The notes beneath the pieces are model-generated. The model was not told where the DNA came from. It searched no databases and saw only the letters and a list, made by a program, of their open reading frames with translations. The position numbers were made by a program, and so were the translations under genes. Positions 1 to 12,841 of a stretch of DNA of 64,000 nucleotides are shown here, one piece after another; within the stretch, counting starts at the first letter, position 1; each line of letters begins with the position of its first letter. The stretch comes from Coniella vitis (taxonomy: Eukaryota; Ascomycota; Sordariomycetes; Diaporthales; Schizoparmaceae). The DNA lies in the NCBI GenBank assembly GCA_011317545.1, contig WUJK01000010.1:744001-808000 (forward strand), in the 5' to 3' direction.

Positions 1-1754
1 GGAAAGGGATGGCACCAGAGAAAATGGCAAGTGCGAGGGAGATCGGCCTCTGATCTTTGCCCTACCAGGCCTACCTAGGCTTTCGAAGATGCCCAAGCCC
101 CCCCAGTAGCTTAGCTGGTCGGATGCGCGTGCTGCCCAGCTGCCCATTTGGAAGTACCAAGGTATCTCGGTATTCCAGCTAACTAACTTTTGTACAGCGT
201 GGGGCAAAGCGGTAGCGGCCGGATCCCGGTCCAGTCACAGCCTTGGGGAGAGGAGAGAAGGAGCCCCCCAGCCCAGTGTGCAGCGCGCAGTGTGGATGAA
301 GCCAAAATGGAGACCAAGCACAGCGAGGTGGAGGGCACGCCAGGTCGGTCCGTCATTTAGATGTGCTCTTGTGCTAGTTGTGTGCGTGTATCCTGAGCTC
401 CTCCTCCTCCTCCTTGCCCTCCTGCTTCGTTCATCTTTTCTTCCACTTGCATGGTGTGTTGTCTTGTCTCTGGCTGTGTGCGCCTTGATTGCCTATCTGG
501 GCTATCTGTAGTTCTTCCAAAGGGTCGTACGAACAGCACAGTACAAAAGTACGCCTAGCGCCCGCCGCTCCTGCCCTCCCTGGCTGGCACTACTGTGCAT
601 CGCAGACCAATACCGCTCATTACCTAAGGTAAGGCCTCTTCTGCCGACCGTGGAAGTCTCCTCATCTTCCAAAAACTGTCACTTGCCCACCCAACAATCC
701 GTCCTTTCACACCAGCCAATCCACCCGATACGCACAACATTCAGACGCCGCGGGTTCCTCCAGGGTCCCCCTGCCAGATCAGAATTGATTTTCGAGGAAT
801 TGTGCACCCTGGCATCTTTCCCGGCGGAACGGTGCTCGGCTTTTTTCCTTGGCTTGGACGGGGAACAGAGCCAGAGAGCAGTGTGGGCGGGTGCAAACAA
901 GTGGACTTTGACAGGCCCTGGTTTGACCTGACCTGAGAACCCGGGACAAGAACTAGCATGACTGACTTTACCTGCCTTGGTCTGTTTAGTCTTGCGTTGA
1001 GCTGATTCGCCTGCCCTGTCTTTTACCCAACGGAAGCGCAGCCCATCCAGGCAGAAAAAAAAAAAGCAAAAGCAACCAGGACCACAGTTCGCTGGCACCT
1101 GAACCTGGATCTGAACCTGAATCCGCTAGTCTGCACCATTCAAGCAGCAGCAGCACCACCACCACCACCACCACCACCAACCCGTCAGTCACTACCACCA
1201 CCAACAAGCAGAAGCGCCAACCTTTTATTCGCACAAAACCATATACGACTACAACATTTCATGAAAGCGTGTTCTAATCAGCAACGACACCGCCGCGACC
1301 TTCTTCCCCCACAAGTGCAAGCGCAGCGGCTTTTAAGCTGATTGCAGGCCGCTTAGTCTACGCCGTTGCCGTCCCCGCCTCGATCCTACTGGGCATGCAC
1401 ATTACGTAGTGGCTGTCCTTGATTTTTGAACCGCGACCCGACTGTTCAGGCCTTTGTCCCCCCTTTTCTCTCACCACAACCCAGCCTCGAACCTCGAAAC
1501 CGCCTCAAAGAGCCTCACGAATCGGCGCGCTTAGTTTCGAAAAGCATTACAAGAGTCTCGCGACAACGTCGTGCGCGTTCAATCACCTGCATAACCCACA
1601 GCCACGAACACATCCCCCTCGCGTCAAGATCTAGGCCGGCGTGTTGTGCCATTCGATGCCAACCTGAGTCGAGATCAAGCCTAAGCCAGTGCACACATGA
1701 TCTGGCAAACAAGTCCTATACTTCAACACACATTGCATATATAGTCAGCCTGCC
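1..1754. other. Non-coding upstream region of skn7
   Basis: I see no gene with recognisable homology here. The stretch holds short overlapping open frames of low complexity on both strands. It also has CT-rich segments of the kind common in fungal leaders and an ACC trinucleotide run near 1154-1180. The last 300 bases are probably the promoter and 5' leader of the Skn7 gene. Confidence 0.6.
1154..1180. repeat. (ACC)n microsatellite
   Basis: About nine ACC units follow a short CAG run (1145-1153). It lies upstream of the Skn7 gene in sequence with no supported gene. Confidence 0.85.
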
Positions 1755-4035
1755 ATGCCGCCCGCAGGCGATATGGCTGCACCTGGTGCAGGAAGCAGTA
1801 ACTCCAGCGACTTTGTACGTCTTAAACAATTCCTCCGCGTCAAATGTGTCCTGCACACCCATTGTGGACCAGCGAAGATGCCAAGACTAACAGTGCTTGA
1901 TTACCTTCAGGTTCGAAAACTGTACAAGTATGCTCAGCTCGTCTACGCATCTGAAAACGTTATCCTGTTATGCTAATCATTGAGCTATTGCAGAATGCTG
2001 GAAGACCCTCAATATGCATCCATTGTGAGATGGGGAGACTCCGGCGATAGCTTCGTCGTGCTCGAGGTATGTGATGGAGCAACAGAAATTCGATCTCCTT
2101 CGGCTAACGCAATTGGCAGAACAATCAATTCACCAACGATATACTTCCAAAACACTTCAAACACAGCAACTTTGCTAGCTTTGTCAGACAGCTCAACAAG
2201 TATGACTTCCATAAAGTTAGACAAAACGAAGAAAACGGGCAATCGCCATACGGTCCAAATGTTAGTAGTATTCCCCCCTCCGGCCCGGTGTTTTTCTCCC
2301 TCTGGGCCACATCCGGCAGCTTACCTCTCTTCATTTTACTATTACAGGCCTGGGAATTCAAGCATCCCGACTTCACGATACACAACAAGCGAAACCTGGA
2401 CAATATTCGCCGCAAGGCGCCCGCACCCAGAAAAGCACAACCTGCCGAGGACGCGTTTCAAGCTTCTCAGCAATTAGCCTTGCTCACTGAGCAGCTCAAC
2501 GCAACACAGCATCAGGTTCAGCAACTACAAGAACATGTTGGCCAACTTACCAATAGCAACAAGATCTTGGTTGAAGAGCTTTTAAATCTGCAAAAGAACT
2601 CTAAAATCACGAACCAGGTCAACAGCGAGCTTCTCAACCATCTCAACAACCTCGACGAGCGGAGACGCAACAGTCGGCACTCGGCGCACTCAAATCATTC
2701 GGGTCAAAACTCCAACTTCCACAACGGCAACTTGGGAGTCCTTCCCGATGGCAACGACGAGCCTTCCGTCGAGCTTCGGAGAGCACGGGACTTGCTCAAT
2801 GCAATCGAAGCGGATGCTCCCGCAGACCGCGCCTTCCAACGATTGTCCGTTGCATACCAGACAAACTCGCCCCCAGACTCGGCCGCCAGTTCATCCATCA
2901 TGTACTCGCAACCAAACTCTGCTGTGCTGCCGCCCAACATGATCGGAAGCGCTTTCATTGAGGATCCTCGCCATTTAGTCTATCCTGCCGGACCCAATGT
3001 CGGGATTGATCCTTTCCATCCGGACCACGTCAACAACTTGCCATTCCCCATGACACAGGGACAAGCTGAGATCCCGGCCCAGGTACCACATCCAGAGAAG
3101 AAGAAGAAGGATGAATCCTTGTGGGGCGTGAGGAAACCGAGAATCTTCCTCGTTGAGGACGACCGGACATGCTCGAGAATAGGATCCAAATTCTTGTCTC
3201 AGATTGATTGCTCAGTGGAACTTGCGGTAAGCTGCATATCTCGTCCCGGCATGCCATTCCTCCAAGGACAAACTCGCTGACGTATAATGGTAGCAAAATG
3301 GTGAGGAAGCCGTAAACAAGATAAATCAAGAGCCAGATCGATTCGACGTCATCTTTATGGACATTATCATGCCCAACATGGATGGTGTGTCGGCCACGGT
3401 ATATATCCGAACGGTTGCGCCAAACGTGCCCATCATTGCCATGACGTCGAATATCCGAGCCGAGGAAATAGCTCATTATTACCAATTTGGTGAGTCAACA
3501 CCGGGTGCTTGGTTTTTAAGACTCGCGCGGCCCTTTGACTAACTGTTCCGCAGGCATGAATGACACATTAGCAAAGCCTTTCACAAAAGAAGGAATGGTC
3601 AAAGTCGTTAAGAAGTACTGTCGCCATCTGCTCAAGAACCCCAATGCAGCAGACATTGAGCCAAACGGAGGGCCCATGACAGGCATTGGTGTCTCGACTC
3701 CGACATACAACGCTCCTCCACCTGTCACTGGTCCGGGAGGTCTCAAGTTTGAGACGACACCCATCAACTCGCCAGCTACTAGCACTTCCTGGCACTCACC
3801 AGGCCAGCAATTGGCACAGCACACATCTCCGAATATGGATGGAGGATACATGTCAGCTGGCGGTGCCATTGGCGTGAGCGGACCTCAGATGGTCATGACG
3901 CCTGGAGGATCCTTTGCGCCGCAGATGGGCACGCCGTCTATGCCGCGGATGCCTGGGGATATGGGCGGCGGTGAACCGCCTGGAAAGCGCCAGCGCATCT
4001 ACACGCCGGCCGGAGGACCCGCATATAGACAATGA
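1755..4035 (+). CDS. skn7: Skn7-type response regulator transcription factor
   Basis: This is a nuclear transcription factor of the Skn7/Prr1 family, which joins an HSF-type DNA-binding domain to a phosphorelay receiver and controls oxidative and osmotic stress genes downstream of a histidine kinase and Ypd1. Seven exons are inferred: 1755-1814, 1911-1927, 1994-2066, 2120-2260, 2348-3226, 3294-3489 and 3554-4035, giving 615 residues. The HSF domain spans about residues 19-120 (motifs ILPKHFKHSNFASFVRQLNK and WEFKHPDF). A coiled coil rich in Gln and Leu covers about 136-205. The receiver begins near 360, with acidic pocket D368/D369, phospho-acceptor D413 in the FMDIIMP motif, T441 and K463. 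The C-terminal tail is Pro/Gly/Met-rich and disordered. The HSF domain is split by four introns, one flanking an exon of only 17 nt. Family assignment is secure; exon ends rest on splice signals and frame. Confidence 0.95.
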
Positions 4036-4332
4036 CGGGGGCTCTCCAGGCCGTCTCGAATGTCGTCCGTCCAGTATCCGCCAGTATAGCGAGGCTTCTT
4101 TGACCCCACTACATCGTGTAGGATGCGAAATTTAACAAGCAAAGAGAGAACTGTTGTGCCTCGTCTTGATTATGGCCGCGCCATTGTGTTGTTCGATTCT
4201 TGTTTCTTCGTTTCTAGGCGTCCTGGCCAACGGTTTTTGGGGGTGGGGGGGGTTGAGTTTCCAGCCACTCCGATTATGAAATTTTGCATATCCGACGACG
4301 TGGGAAGGGAACGGTACTTTTAGTCGCGCGGC

Positions 4333-4333
<1 letters not shown>

Positions 4334-4382
<49 letters not shown>
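4334..4382. repeat. Poly-T tract (49 nt)
   Basis: An uninterrupted run of T lies about 300 bp downstream of the skn7 stop codon. Its length may be affected by sequencing or assembly error. Confidence 0.9.
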
Positions 4383-4383
<1 letters not shown>

Positions 4384-5797
4384 GATCCAAATGTCTCTTT
4401 TCTCTCGAGCCACCATGAGCGGCGTTCTGGTGAGGGCGGCAAAATGCAAACTCTCTTCCGCGAGCCTTTTCAGATTTTCCTACTTTTCCTTAGCTGACAC
4501 CTTTATTGGCGTGTCGTTCGTTTTGGGTGTTTTCCTAATCATAACCTTGGATCGTGTCAGGCGAGTAGTGACCCTGATTGTCTGTTTCGAGTGTTTCCTT
4601 TCCATGTATAGAAAAGGAGGTTGATGGTTGGCTGATCTTTGATCGAGGGATAAGTACGGACGCAAGTGAAGAGAAGAGTAGACAGAGGGACAAGAATCAA
4701 TGAGAAACGATTTGAAAAGTATTCGTTGCATGCAATTTGATGGATGATGCTGGAAAGTGCTGCTGCTGCTGCTGCGGCAAAGTTGGCATTGTCCATTCTG
4801 TTTGCAGGGAATTGGTATTGCCCCGGTGGATGTGTGGTGGATATGTCATGTTCGGAATTGGTGAAGGAATGAGTCAAAGTGGAATGAAGACCAAGGCCAT
4901 TCCAATCTCGGGGGGGCGTTGTTGGGGTTTTTTTCTTCTTTTTTTCCTCGTCTCTCTTCTTCGTTACTTTATCGGTAGTAGCAAGGAATATATCTCCGTT
5001 CGCTGTTTAATTGTTCGCGTGTTGTTCATTGTCGAGGCGTGTGTGCGTGTGCTCCGGCCCGGCCCGGTCATTGCAATCATTGCGGCATGACAAGAAAGTG
5101 GAGGAAGTCCTTTGGCGAGTGGCTTGGATGTATCATGCTATAGTTCCCAGAGGATCGAGTTGTGTCCGGGGTAACAAATGTGTTGCTGTTTGTTTGTTTG
5201 TTTGTTTGATCGTGGATGCACGTAGGTACCTTAAGTATAGAGAGGATGAGAGGACGATGAGATATCCAGGGGGGCAAGGAAGAAAAGAAAGAGAAAACAA
5301 AAGAAGAAGAAACAACAACAACAACTGTAACAGGCTTTGAAAGAAACGCCGTCCAAAGGTATTGAGAAGAAGAGAAATGCAGTGAACTGTAAGGTGGAGG
5401 GAGGGAGAGCAGAGGAAGAAGTGGGGAGGGGATATATAAGATGCTATAATAGTATGACTGTAGCTGACCATAACACCACGTAAACGTACTTGCACACACA
5501 AGAGTGTGCTACCTACACTTTCTTTCTTTCTTTTTTTTCTTCTTCTTCTTCCCCAGACTATGAGTTGGGTGAGTAAAGGTGTCCTATAACATGCAGAATT
5601 GTCGTAAAGCAAGCAAAAATGAAGGACCCGTTTTGTCGCTCTGTTGTTGTTGCTGCCGGCGTTGGTTCTTTCACACACACTCTTTTTTTTTTCTCACTCA
5701 CTCACTCATATTCTCTCTCCCTTGGCCTTCTATGTGAGGGAGGAAGCAAAGGAAGGAAATCAATGAATGCTATCACTGGATGGAGTATTCCATGTTA

Positions 5798-5821
5798 AAA
5801 AAAAAAAAAAAAAAAAAAAAA
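5798..5821. repeat. Poly-A tract (24 nt)
   Basis: A run of A lies in the skn7/eIF2B-epsilon intergenic region. No element boundary or target-site duplication could be recognised around it. Confidence 0.85.
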
Positions 5822-8563
5822 CAACTTGGGGTGGGTTTTCGCGTAGTTATACTATAACATTTAATAGGGTGGTTGCGCTGCGCGCCTTGCCCAAAAACCC
5901 ACCAGAAGGCCTGGCCCGCGCCGCCCCCTCCCGTGGCGCGCAGCCTGGGCCAGTCCAGCCAGCCGTTGGGGCTAACACGGTCTGGGCGCGCCTGCTGAGC
6001 AACCCGTGATCATTGCAGTTGGGGTTTTTGGGGGGGAGAACGGAAAGCGCTTTTTGCCTGTCTGGGGGGTCCTTTCGAGATGGTGTGAATATAGATATTT
6101 TTTTAAGAAGAAAAAAGAAGGTGTATATTTTTGAAGAAAAGGCATTTGCCGGGGGAGAGAAGGAAAATAGTCGAGGATAACCGAGAGAGATCAAGTTGAA
6201 TAATAAGGGGAACACCAGTTGACTTGAACAGAAACAGAAGGGGGTGGAAAAAATTAGAAGAACAACAAGGACAAGAAACAGTGAGAGAATAGCGGGATGA
6301 ATGTACCATGTCGACTCAGAAGCTGTTCGTGAGACGCGGGCCCTCTCGGGGAAGAAAGACACACACACACACAGAGCGGGAGATTCCATGACAGTCTGGA
6401 CCTTTCCTGGAAGCGACCCACAACCGGGCATGCTTGAGGGAGATCCGGCTCGGAGCTGGTCTGATGGTGTTTTCCCTTGCTGGTTTTTTTTTTTTTTTGT
6501 TTTGAATAATGTCTTGTGGGTTTGATTTGGAGGGGCTGTGTGGGTGAGAGAGCGCGCGTGTGTGTGTGCGTACGATATGTATACGGTCCAGAAAGACAGA
6601 GGTAATGTCTAAAGACAAACCTGGAAATGAGTGAGTTGATGGAATGGAATTGTTGTTTTCCCACCCCTTCTTCACGTTCTACGAATATAGTTCAAAACAT
6701 GTTAGCATACGGAACCGAGGCAGTACATATGTATATGGAACTGTCCTCTCTTTCCCTCTCCTTCTTTGACGCATGCGCATGGGTGGCTGCAGCGGTCTAG
6801 AGGCGTCCAAACCGGAGCATTTGGGCAGAGTGTACGACGACCCGGTCACACGCCTCCGGATCCTACGGACAGCACATTCAAGATGCAGCAGCCGGTGAGC
6901 AGCGTCCTCATCAGCCTCAGCAAGGAAAGACAAGCAATTATATAGAAGGATCCTCGTGCTCTTGCGGCGTGTGTCGTGCAGCCGACAAGACACTCGTCCA
7001 TTGGGCATTTGTATACACTCCCCGATGTTTACAGTTCAGTTCGAGAGTAAGTGAGCGTACCTGGAAACATTGGCTTCACGAATTGCTATAAGCGTTTGCC
7101 AATGGGAGGGCCACGCCCGGACCCTGAACCCGTCCAAGTCTTCAGTCTCAGCTTCTCTTTTTTTTTTAGCAGCAAGCTGCTGTCCGCCTCACCGGCCCCC
7201 TCTTTTCCAGAATTACGAGTCTTACAGTGAGGAGCCCCAGCCACACTTGAGAGGGAATTGTTTTGGGGTTTGCTGGGGGTCTTCTTCGATGGTATACCTG
7301 GGGTTGGGAAACTGTACGACATGCTGCGCGACAAATGACGGTTTACATGTAACCCTCTTGACTATTCTCTGGCTATCGAATGGGTCCTCGGGCGGTGGCT
7401 GCACTACTATGTATATGTCGCCTATCAGCATGCTTGGCACCGTCCTGTAGTCTACAAGTAGGTCGTCGCCGCCTCGATCCACACACGTATCCTTTGCCCT
7501 TCCTTCTCGAGGGAGGCGTTTTCTTGCAGCACTCAAGCCTCCCTCTTTTTTAACCAGTCGTTTGCTTGACTTTCCCAGCAAGAATTTTCGTGCACGCTCA
7601 TAGCTGCTCCAACGTATCTGAGACTGCTTACATGTTTCTATGAGCCGCTACACTGCCGTCGACAAAAAGAAGCCTGCCGCACACTTGTACGGAAAGTAAA
7701 GCACAACGATGCACTACATAGTAATCGAGAGTCTTGATTAGCATACACCAACTATAGAGGATATGACTCCTCAAACACCATGCTAATATATATGAGAGTT
7801 GAGTAAACAGGAGTTCAGCAAACATCGAGACAGCTCGCGACTTGTAACCTCAAACCTTATAGCAGCGTGATGGTGGTGGGCACCAGCGTGTGAGAGTCGG
7901 TCTCGAATTCGAGAGCATGCAGTGCAGCCATATCTGAGACCTGCGCCAGCATCATCATTTCCGTCTGCAAACGAGAAAAAGTAGATGCATTTCTTGGTCC
8001 AATCATGTTTTGATACATAGTACTGCAGTCTCTCCCACTAGAAGTTCATGTAAACCATGCCGGATTTTGTTTTTCATAGTGTACCTGTGAATATACAGTA
8101 TGGATGGCTTACTCATAGAGGCTAGGAACTCACTTGTGGCCAGACATAAAAACATATCATTACTTGGAATGACCAAGAAGAGGATTATGGCAGGCTGCAA
8201 TTCCAAAGCTTGCAAATGCGAAGTCAAAAAAGACTACATAGTATACAGGAATGGATGACAAGCAGGCAAGCAGACAAGGATCCTGGCCGAAAGCGGCTGG
8301 TGCCGCAGGGGGGCCACTTAAATTTTCCATATGGGCAGCTCTGAACAATTGAGTCACTCACTCACTGCCCTGGCAGTTTGGCAGTCGGGCTCAGAGGGCA
8401 CAACCCCACCACCCCTCCTCCATCGCGACCAACAATGAACGCGCCTTGCCGCCGACCACACTGCCTCTGACTCAACCTGACCGTGACGACCCTCCCTCCC
8501 GATCCAGCACCGATCTGGCCAACTCATACCCTTCAAAAGCACGACTAGCTACCTCTGCAAGTC

Positions 8564-10933
8564 ATGTCGCAAAAGGGCGGCAAAGGCGCAGCTGGCGCCA
8601 AGGGCAAAAAGCCCTCGGGCAAGTCTGGCAACGCCGAGGAGCGCGAAGATGTCCTCCAGGCCGTCGTGAGTGCTACCCACCGCGAGCCAACAAGAGCCTC
8701 TCTCTCCCCCAAGAGCAACACCATCTAACCCATCTCGAACACATACAGATTCTCGCAGACTACTTCCAAGACCGCTTTGTGCCGTTTTCCCTGGAGAAAC
8801 CAAGAGTAAGCGACGGCCTCGAAATGAAAGGATCCGTACCGTGGCGCGCCCACGCTGACCTTGGTTGCCTTGCAGTGCCTCCTGCCGCTCGCCAATACCC
8901 CCTTGATCGAGTATACCCTCGAGCTCTTGGACATGAACGGCGTCCAAGAAGTCATCATCTACACCGGTGCGCACACTGACCAGGTCGAAAGCTACATCCA
9001 CGACCATCCGCGCTGGAGCCCCGCAAGCAAGATCAACCCTTTTTCCTCGGTCGACTTCATCCGCGTTTCCGACGCCAGCTCGGTGGGTGACTTTCTGCGC
9101 GACCTGGATGGCAGAGGTCTGATCTCGGGCGATTTCATTCTCGTTCACGGTGACTGCGTCGCAAATCTCAACCTCGAGGCTGCCCTGGCCAAGCACAAAA
9201 AGAGACGTGAGGCCAACAGAGAAGCCGTCATGACGGTGGTGCTGCGGTCTGGCGGCTTGGAAGACCACAGGACAAAGTCCAAGGGCATAACACCGATTTT
9301 CGCAGTCGAGTCGACCACGGGGCGCTGCTTGCATTATGAAGAGATGAACCCCTTGCAGAGCGACCACTACACGATCCTGGATCCCATGATCTTTGAGCAC
9401 GAGGCCGTCGAAATTAGAACAGACTTGATCGACCCTGGTATCGACATCTGCACCCCAGACGTGCTAGCCTTGTGGTCCGAGAGTTTCGACTACGAACTGC
9501 CCCGAAAGAACTTTTTGCACGGTGTGTTGAAGGACTGGGAGCTGAATGGCAAGTTCATCTACACCGAAATTGTCGAAGAAGGCTACGCCGCCCGGGCAAG
9601 CAACCTGCAAATGTACGATGCCATTTCTCGGGACGTGCTCGGCCGATGGACATACCCGCTTGTGCCCGACTCGAACCTCGTCTCGGGCCAGACGTATGTC
9701 ATGCAAAAAGACGGCGTCTGCCGCGAAAAGGGCTCTGTATTCGAGTCGGACACGGATATCACCAAGTCGGTGTTTGGCTCTAGGACGAGCGTCGGCAGCG
9801 GCACCAAGATAACAAACAGCGTTATTGGAAGACGATGCTTCATTGGTCAGAACGTAACCATCATAGACAGCTACATCTGGGACGATGTAACAATCGAAGA
9901 TGGAACGACAGTCATACGCTCTGTCATTGGCACCTCGGCAACCGTCGGCAAGAACTGCACGATTGGCACGGGCTCTCTTATCTCTTTCGACGTGATGATT
10001 AGCAATAACATTTCGATACCGCCAGCCACAGTGCTCTCGGTCCTTGCGCACGACCACACGCACGTCAAGACAGATCTCAAGCTTCTCGGACCACGAGGCA
10101 AGGGCGCTGTATATAAGTACGAAGAAGACGAAGACGAAGACACAGACCCCACCGACCCTACCCAACTCCAGAAATCGCTCATTTACTCCGTCCAAGGCTT
10201 CAACATCTCCACATCCTCTGTATCCACACTCTCCTCCGAGATTGAAACCGACTCAGAAGACGAAGACGAGCCAGCAGAGGCCCTCGATCGTGGCGCCAGA
10301 TCCCGTCTCTCGTCCTTTGCCTCGGACGACTCGGGCTCGGGCTCCAACAAGGCCGCCTTTCACAAGGAAGCGGTTCACGGCCTGCTCGACGCCCTGCGCG
10401 GCGAAGAAGATGACTTCGAGGGCGCCAAGCTCGAGTTCATGGGCCTGCGTCTCGGTCAAGATGCTTCGGATAGCTCTGTGCGGCGCGCAGTAACCGCTGC
10501 GTTCGTCCGCCGTGCTGTCGAACTGCTGACTTCCTCCGAACACGGCGGACCCCTCGAGCCCTCCAAGGCAGCGGAGCGGGCCATCACCGGAAAAGAGGGC
10601 GCGTCCAAGTTCTTGTGCGAGGTGGGCGTCGGCAGTGGCAGTGTGACGGAGCAGGTCGAGTTTATCCTCTCGCTGCAAAAGAGCCTCGTGTCGCATGTGG
10701 AGGAGGCGGAGCCCGCGCGCCTGGGCACACTGCTTGCGGCCATGCTGCAGCGCATGTACAATGGCGATGTCGTCGAGGAGGACGGCATTCTAGCATGGTG
10801 GGCGGATAAGCGCTCGGCCGAGGGCGAGAGCATGAATGCAGTCAAGGGCCGGTGCAAGGTCCTTGTGGACTGGTTGGAGGAAAGCAGTGAGGAAGAGGAC
10901 GATGATGACGAGGAAGATGAAGACAGTGACTAG
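8564..10933 (+). CDS. gcd6: Translation initiation factor eIF2B subunit epsilon
   Basis: This is the catalytic subunit of the eIF2B guanine nucleotide exchange factor, which recycles eIF2-GDP to eIF2-GTP in the cytosol and is the target of eIF2-alpha phosphorylation control. Three exons (8564-8665, 8749-8805, 8876-10933) give 738 residues, close to the yeast Gcd6 length. After a Lys/Gly/Ala-rich N-terminus come a nucleotidyltransferase-like fold (from about residue 35, with LPLANTPLIEYTLELL) and a left-handed beta-helix of hexapeptide repeats (about 350-445, with SVIGRRCFIGQNVTI). An acidic linker and a C-terminal W2/HEAT domain (about 565-735) follow. The last residues carry the aromatic/acidic box (ILAWWADKRS, then VDWLEESSEEE) and end in an acidic tail. 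The first ATG of the reading frame was taken as start. It converges with the phosphatidylserine synthase gene. Confidence 0.95.
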
Positions 10934-11861
10934 GGTGCTTAGTTGGACATCTTTTGCCTCCTCCCTTCAGCTTTATATTTGGATGATTGCATCATGGGTC
11001 GGTAAAAGTCCCTTTTGGCGCCTGGGCACTTGATTTTCACCGGCTTGAAGGTTTGGAGAGAGAGAGAATGTCTGGGCAGTGGGGAGGAAGACGTACGTTG
11101 GGTCTACCAAAGGAAAGCAAAGAGAAAGAGGCGTTGGGAAAAGAGACGAGATTTTACTGCTTCAAAAATGAACCTTGATGCACAACATACATCCATTCCA
11201 ATAGCGTAGACTGGTGTATTGTTTTTTTTTTTTTTTTTCAAAAGCAAAAGAAAAAGAAAAGGAAAAGGAAATTACAGAACATATCAGAGGACAAAAGAGT
11301 GCTATGCAAAGTGTGCTGCACATTCTATACCGTGAGGTCTGGGTGATATTCATTCATTCCCTTCGGAACTCCAGAGTAGTGGTGATGATTTTTAGAAGTG
11401 TTTTTTTTTATTGCCGCACTTGCTATGAAAGTATCGCTGCATCCTACTTTTGTGATATGCGTCCGTTTCCCTTTGTCCTGTACGTATGCTAAGAAAAGTT
11501 TGTCATGTCCCCGCCGTACCGCTCACCAAACGCCCGCCAAACTTTCATACCAATTGACTAACCGACTGGCTGGCTGGCTGGCTGAAGAAGAATCACAATG
11601 GTTTACTACCCTGGAAGGAAAACCGAAAGAATACTTGTGTTCTTTTTGCTTCTTTAAGCCTAGTATGCGATCTCTTGTTCATGACTTCCTTTCTATCATT
11701 CCATCTTCATGATCGTTGTGGTATCATCCCAACCTCCATCCGCGGTATTTCCTCCATGCGTATGCTCGAATTCGTCCCTTTCTCCAAGTCCACCACTCCA
11801 TGCATCCTGACGAATTTCCCCTTTTCTCAACTCATTCTTTCAAACCCGCCTCATCCTGGGC
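10934..11861. other. Convergent 3' intergenic region
   Basis: This is the shared 3' flank of the eIF2B-epsilon and phosphatidylserine synthase genes. It is A/T-rich with a T run near 11222-11239 and purine-rich stretches. No gene is supported. Confidence 0.7.
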
Positions 11862-12841
11862 TCAAGGCTTGGGAATGTGAATCGTCTTGCTCGTCATCAG
11901 ACATCCGTGAATGACAAACAAAAACACAATCGGGTGGAACTCGAGCGCGGACCCAGCGAACAAGACACCGCCCGGAAGGCGATCGTGGATGGCGCCCGTG
12001 GCGACCCAGTAGGCCATGAGGGCGTCAAGGCCCAGCGAGGTGGGGATCGGGGTGCCCTCAAAGTACTTTGCCTTGCCTGTCGCGTCCTTGGGGATGGCGG
12101 TCGCGGTGACGTTGAAGCGCGCGAGGCGTGTCAGGCCGCAAAGGACAAAAAAGGCGAGGAGGACGTGGTCGAGCGGGGTGCGCATGCCGATGGCGAAGGC
12201 GACGACCGAGGGGGCAAGACCAAAGGAGATCTAGCCGGGTTAAGACTGTTAGTTGGTGGGCGTGTTTCTTTCTTTCTTTTCTTCTTCTTCTTCTTTTTTT
12301 CTTCTTTTCTTCTCTCGTATGTGGCCTTGGGTTGTAGTTGTGTACAAGAAGCAAAATGGAGTACAAAGGGAAGGAGGGTCAAGAGCATCCTTACCAAGTC
12401 CGCAAGACTGTCCAACTCCTGACCCATCAAGCTGCTCTTCTTGCGCCAGCGCGCCACCTTGCCGTCGAAGAAGTCGAAAAAGAGGCCAAAGGGCAGGAAT
12501 GCCAGAGCGGTGTAGAGGTTGCCGAGGGCGGCCGGATCGCCGAGGAGGTAGCGCATCGAGGAGAAGACGGACATGATGCCGCAGAAGCCATTGAGCTCCG
12601 TGATGAGGTCGGCCAGGTGCAGCGCGCGGATGAGCGAGAAGTGGCCGACCTCGGATGAGAGGAGGACCTTTTGCTTGTCGTACGCTTGTGAAGAGTAAAA
12701 GGGGGATTGTCAGCTCGGCATGTCCATCTCTGCGCATCTCTGCGCATATGCAGAGCAAGGTGTCTTACAGGACGAGGAGTCAATGGAATCCTTCTTGGCG
12801 TCGCCGTTAGACGAGGCCGTCGCGGAGCTGCGCTTCGACAT
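11862..12841 (-). CDS. cho1: CDP-diacylglycerol-serine O-phosphatidyltransferase (phosphatidylserine synthase)
   Basis: This enzyme makes phosphatidylserine from CDP-diacylglycerol and L-serine in the endoplasmic reticulum membrane, the first step of the de novo route to PE and PC. Three exons on the minus strand (12769-12841, 12395-12684, 11862-12230) give 243 residues, slightly shorter than yeast Cho1. The CDP-alcohol phosphotransferase signature is complete, with D95, D98, G99, A102, R103, G112, D116 and D120 in the D-x2-D-G-x2-A-R-x8-G-x3-D-x3-D pattern. It is preceded by the family block LHLADLITELNGFCGIMSVF. Several hydrophobic segments follow (for example VLLAFFVLCGLTRLARFNV). The second intron falls directly after the signature. 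The start chosen is the only Met giving a spliced frame into the conserved block. It lies tandem to, and downstream of, the MFS transporter. Confidence 0.93.

Larger units (their letters stand above)
4036..8563. other. 4.5-kb intergenic region, no supported gene
   Basis: It holds the skn7 3' flank, a 49-T tract, a 24-A tract, CA/GT-rich patches (near 6360 and 6550) and several copies of an ACATAGTA/TACTATGT motif. One minus-strand open frame at 7222-7581 (119 codons) reads somewhat protein-like but has no recognisable domain and uses codons (ATA, GTA, AGA) unlike the neighbouring genes. The last few hundred bases are the promoter of the eIF2B-epsilon gene. Confidence 0.6.

Noticed and set aside
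7222..7581. Minus-strand open frame of 119 codons
   Set aside because: It reads somewhat protein-like (PPPEDPFDSQRIVKRV) but has codon use unlike the neighbours, no domain and no convincing exon partner. It is kept only as a note in the intergenic entry.
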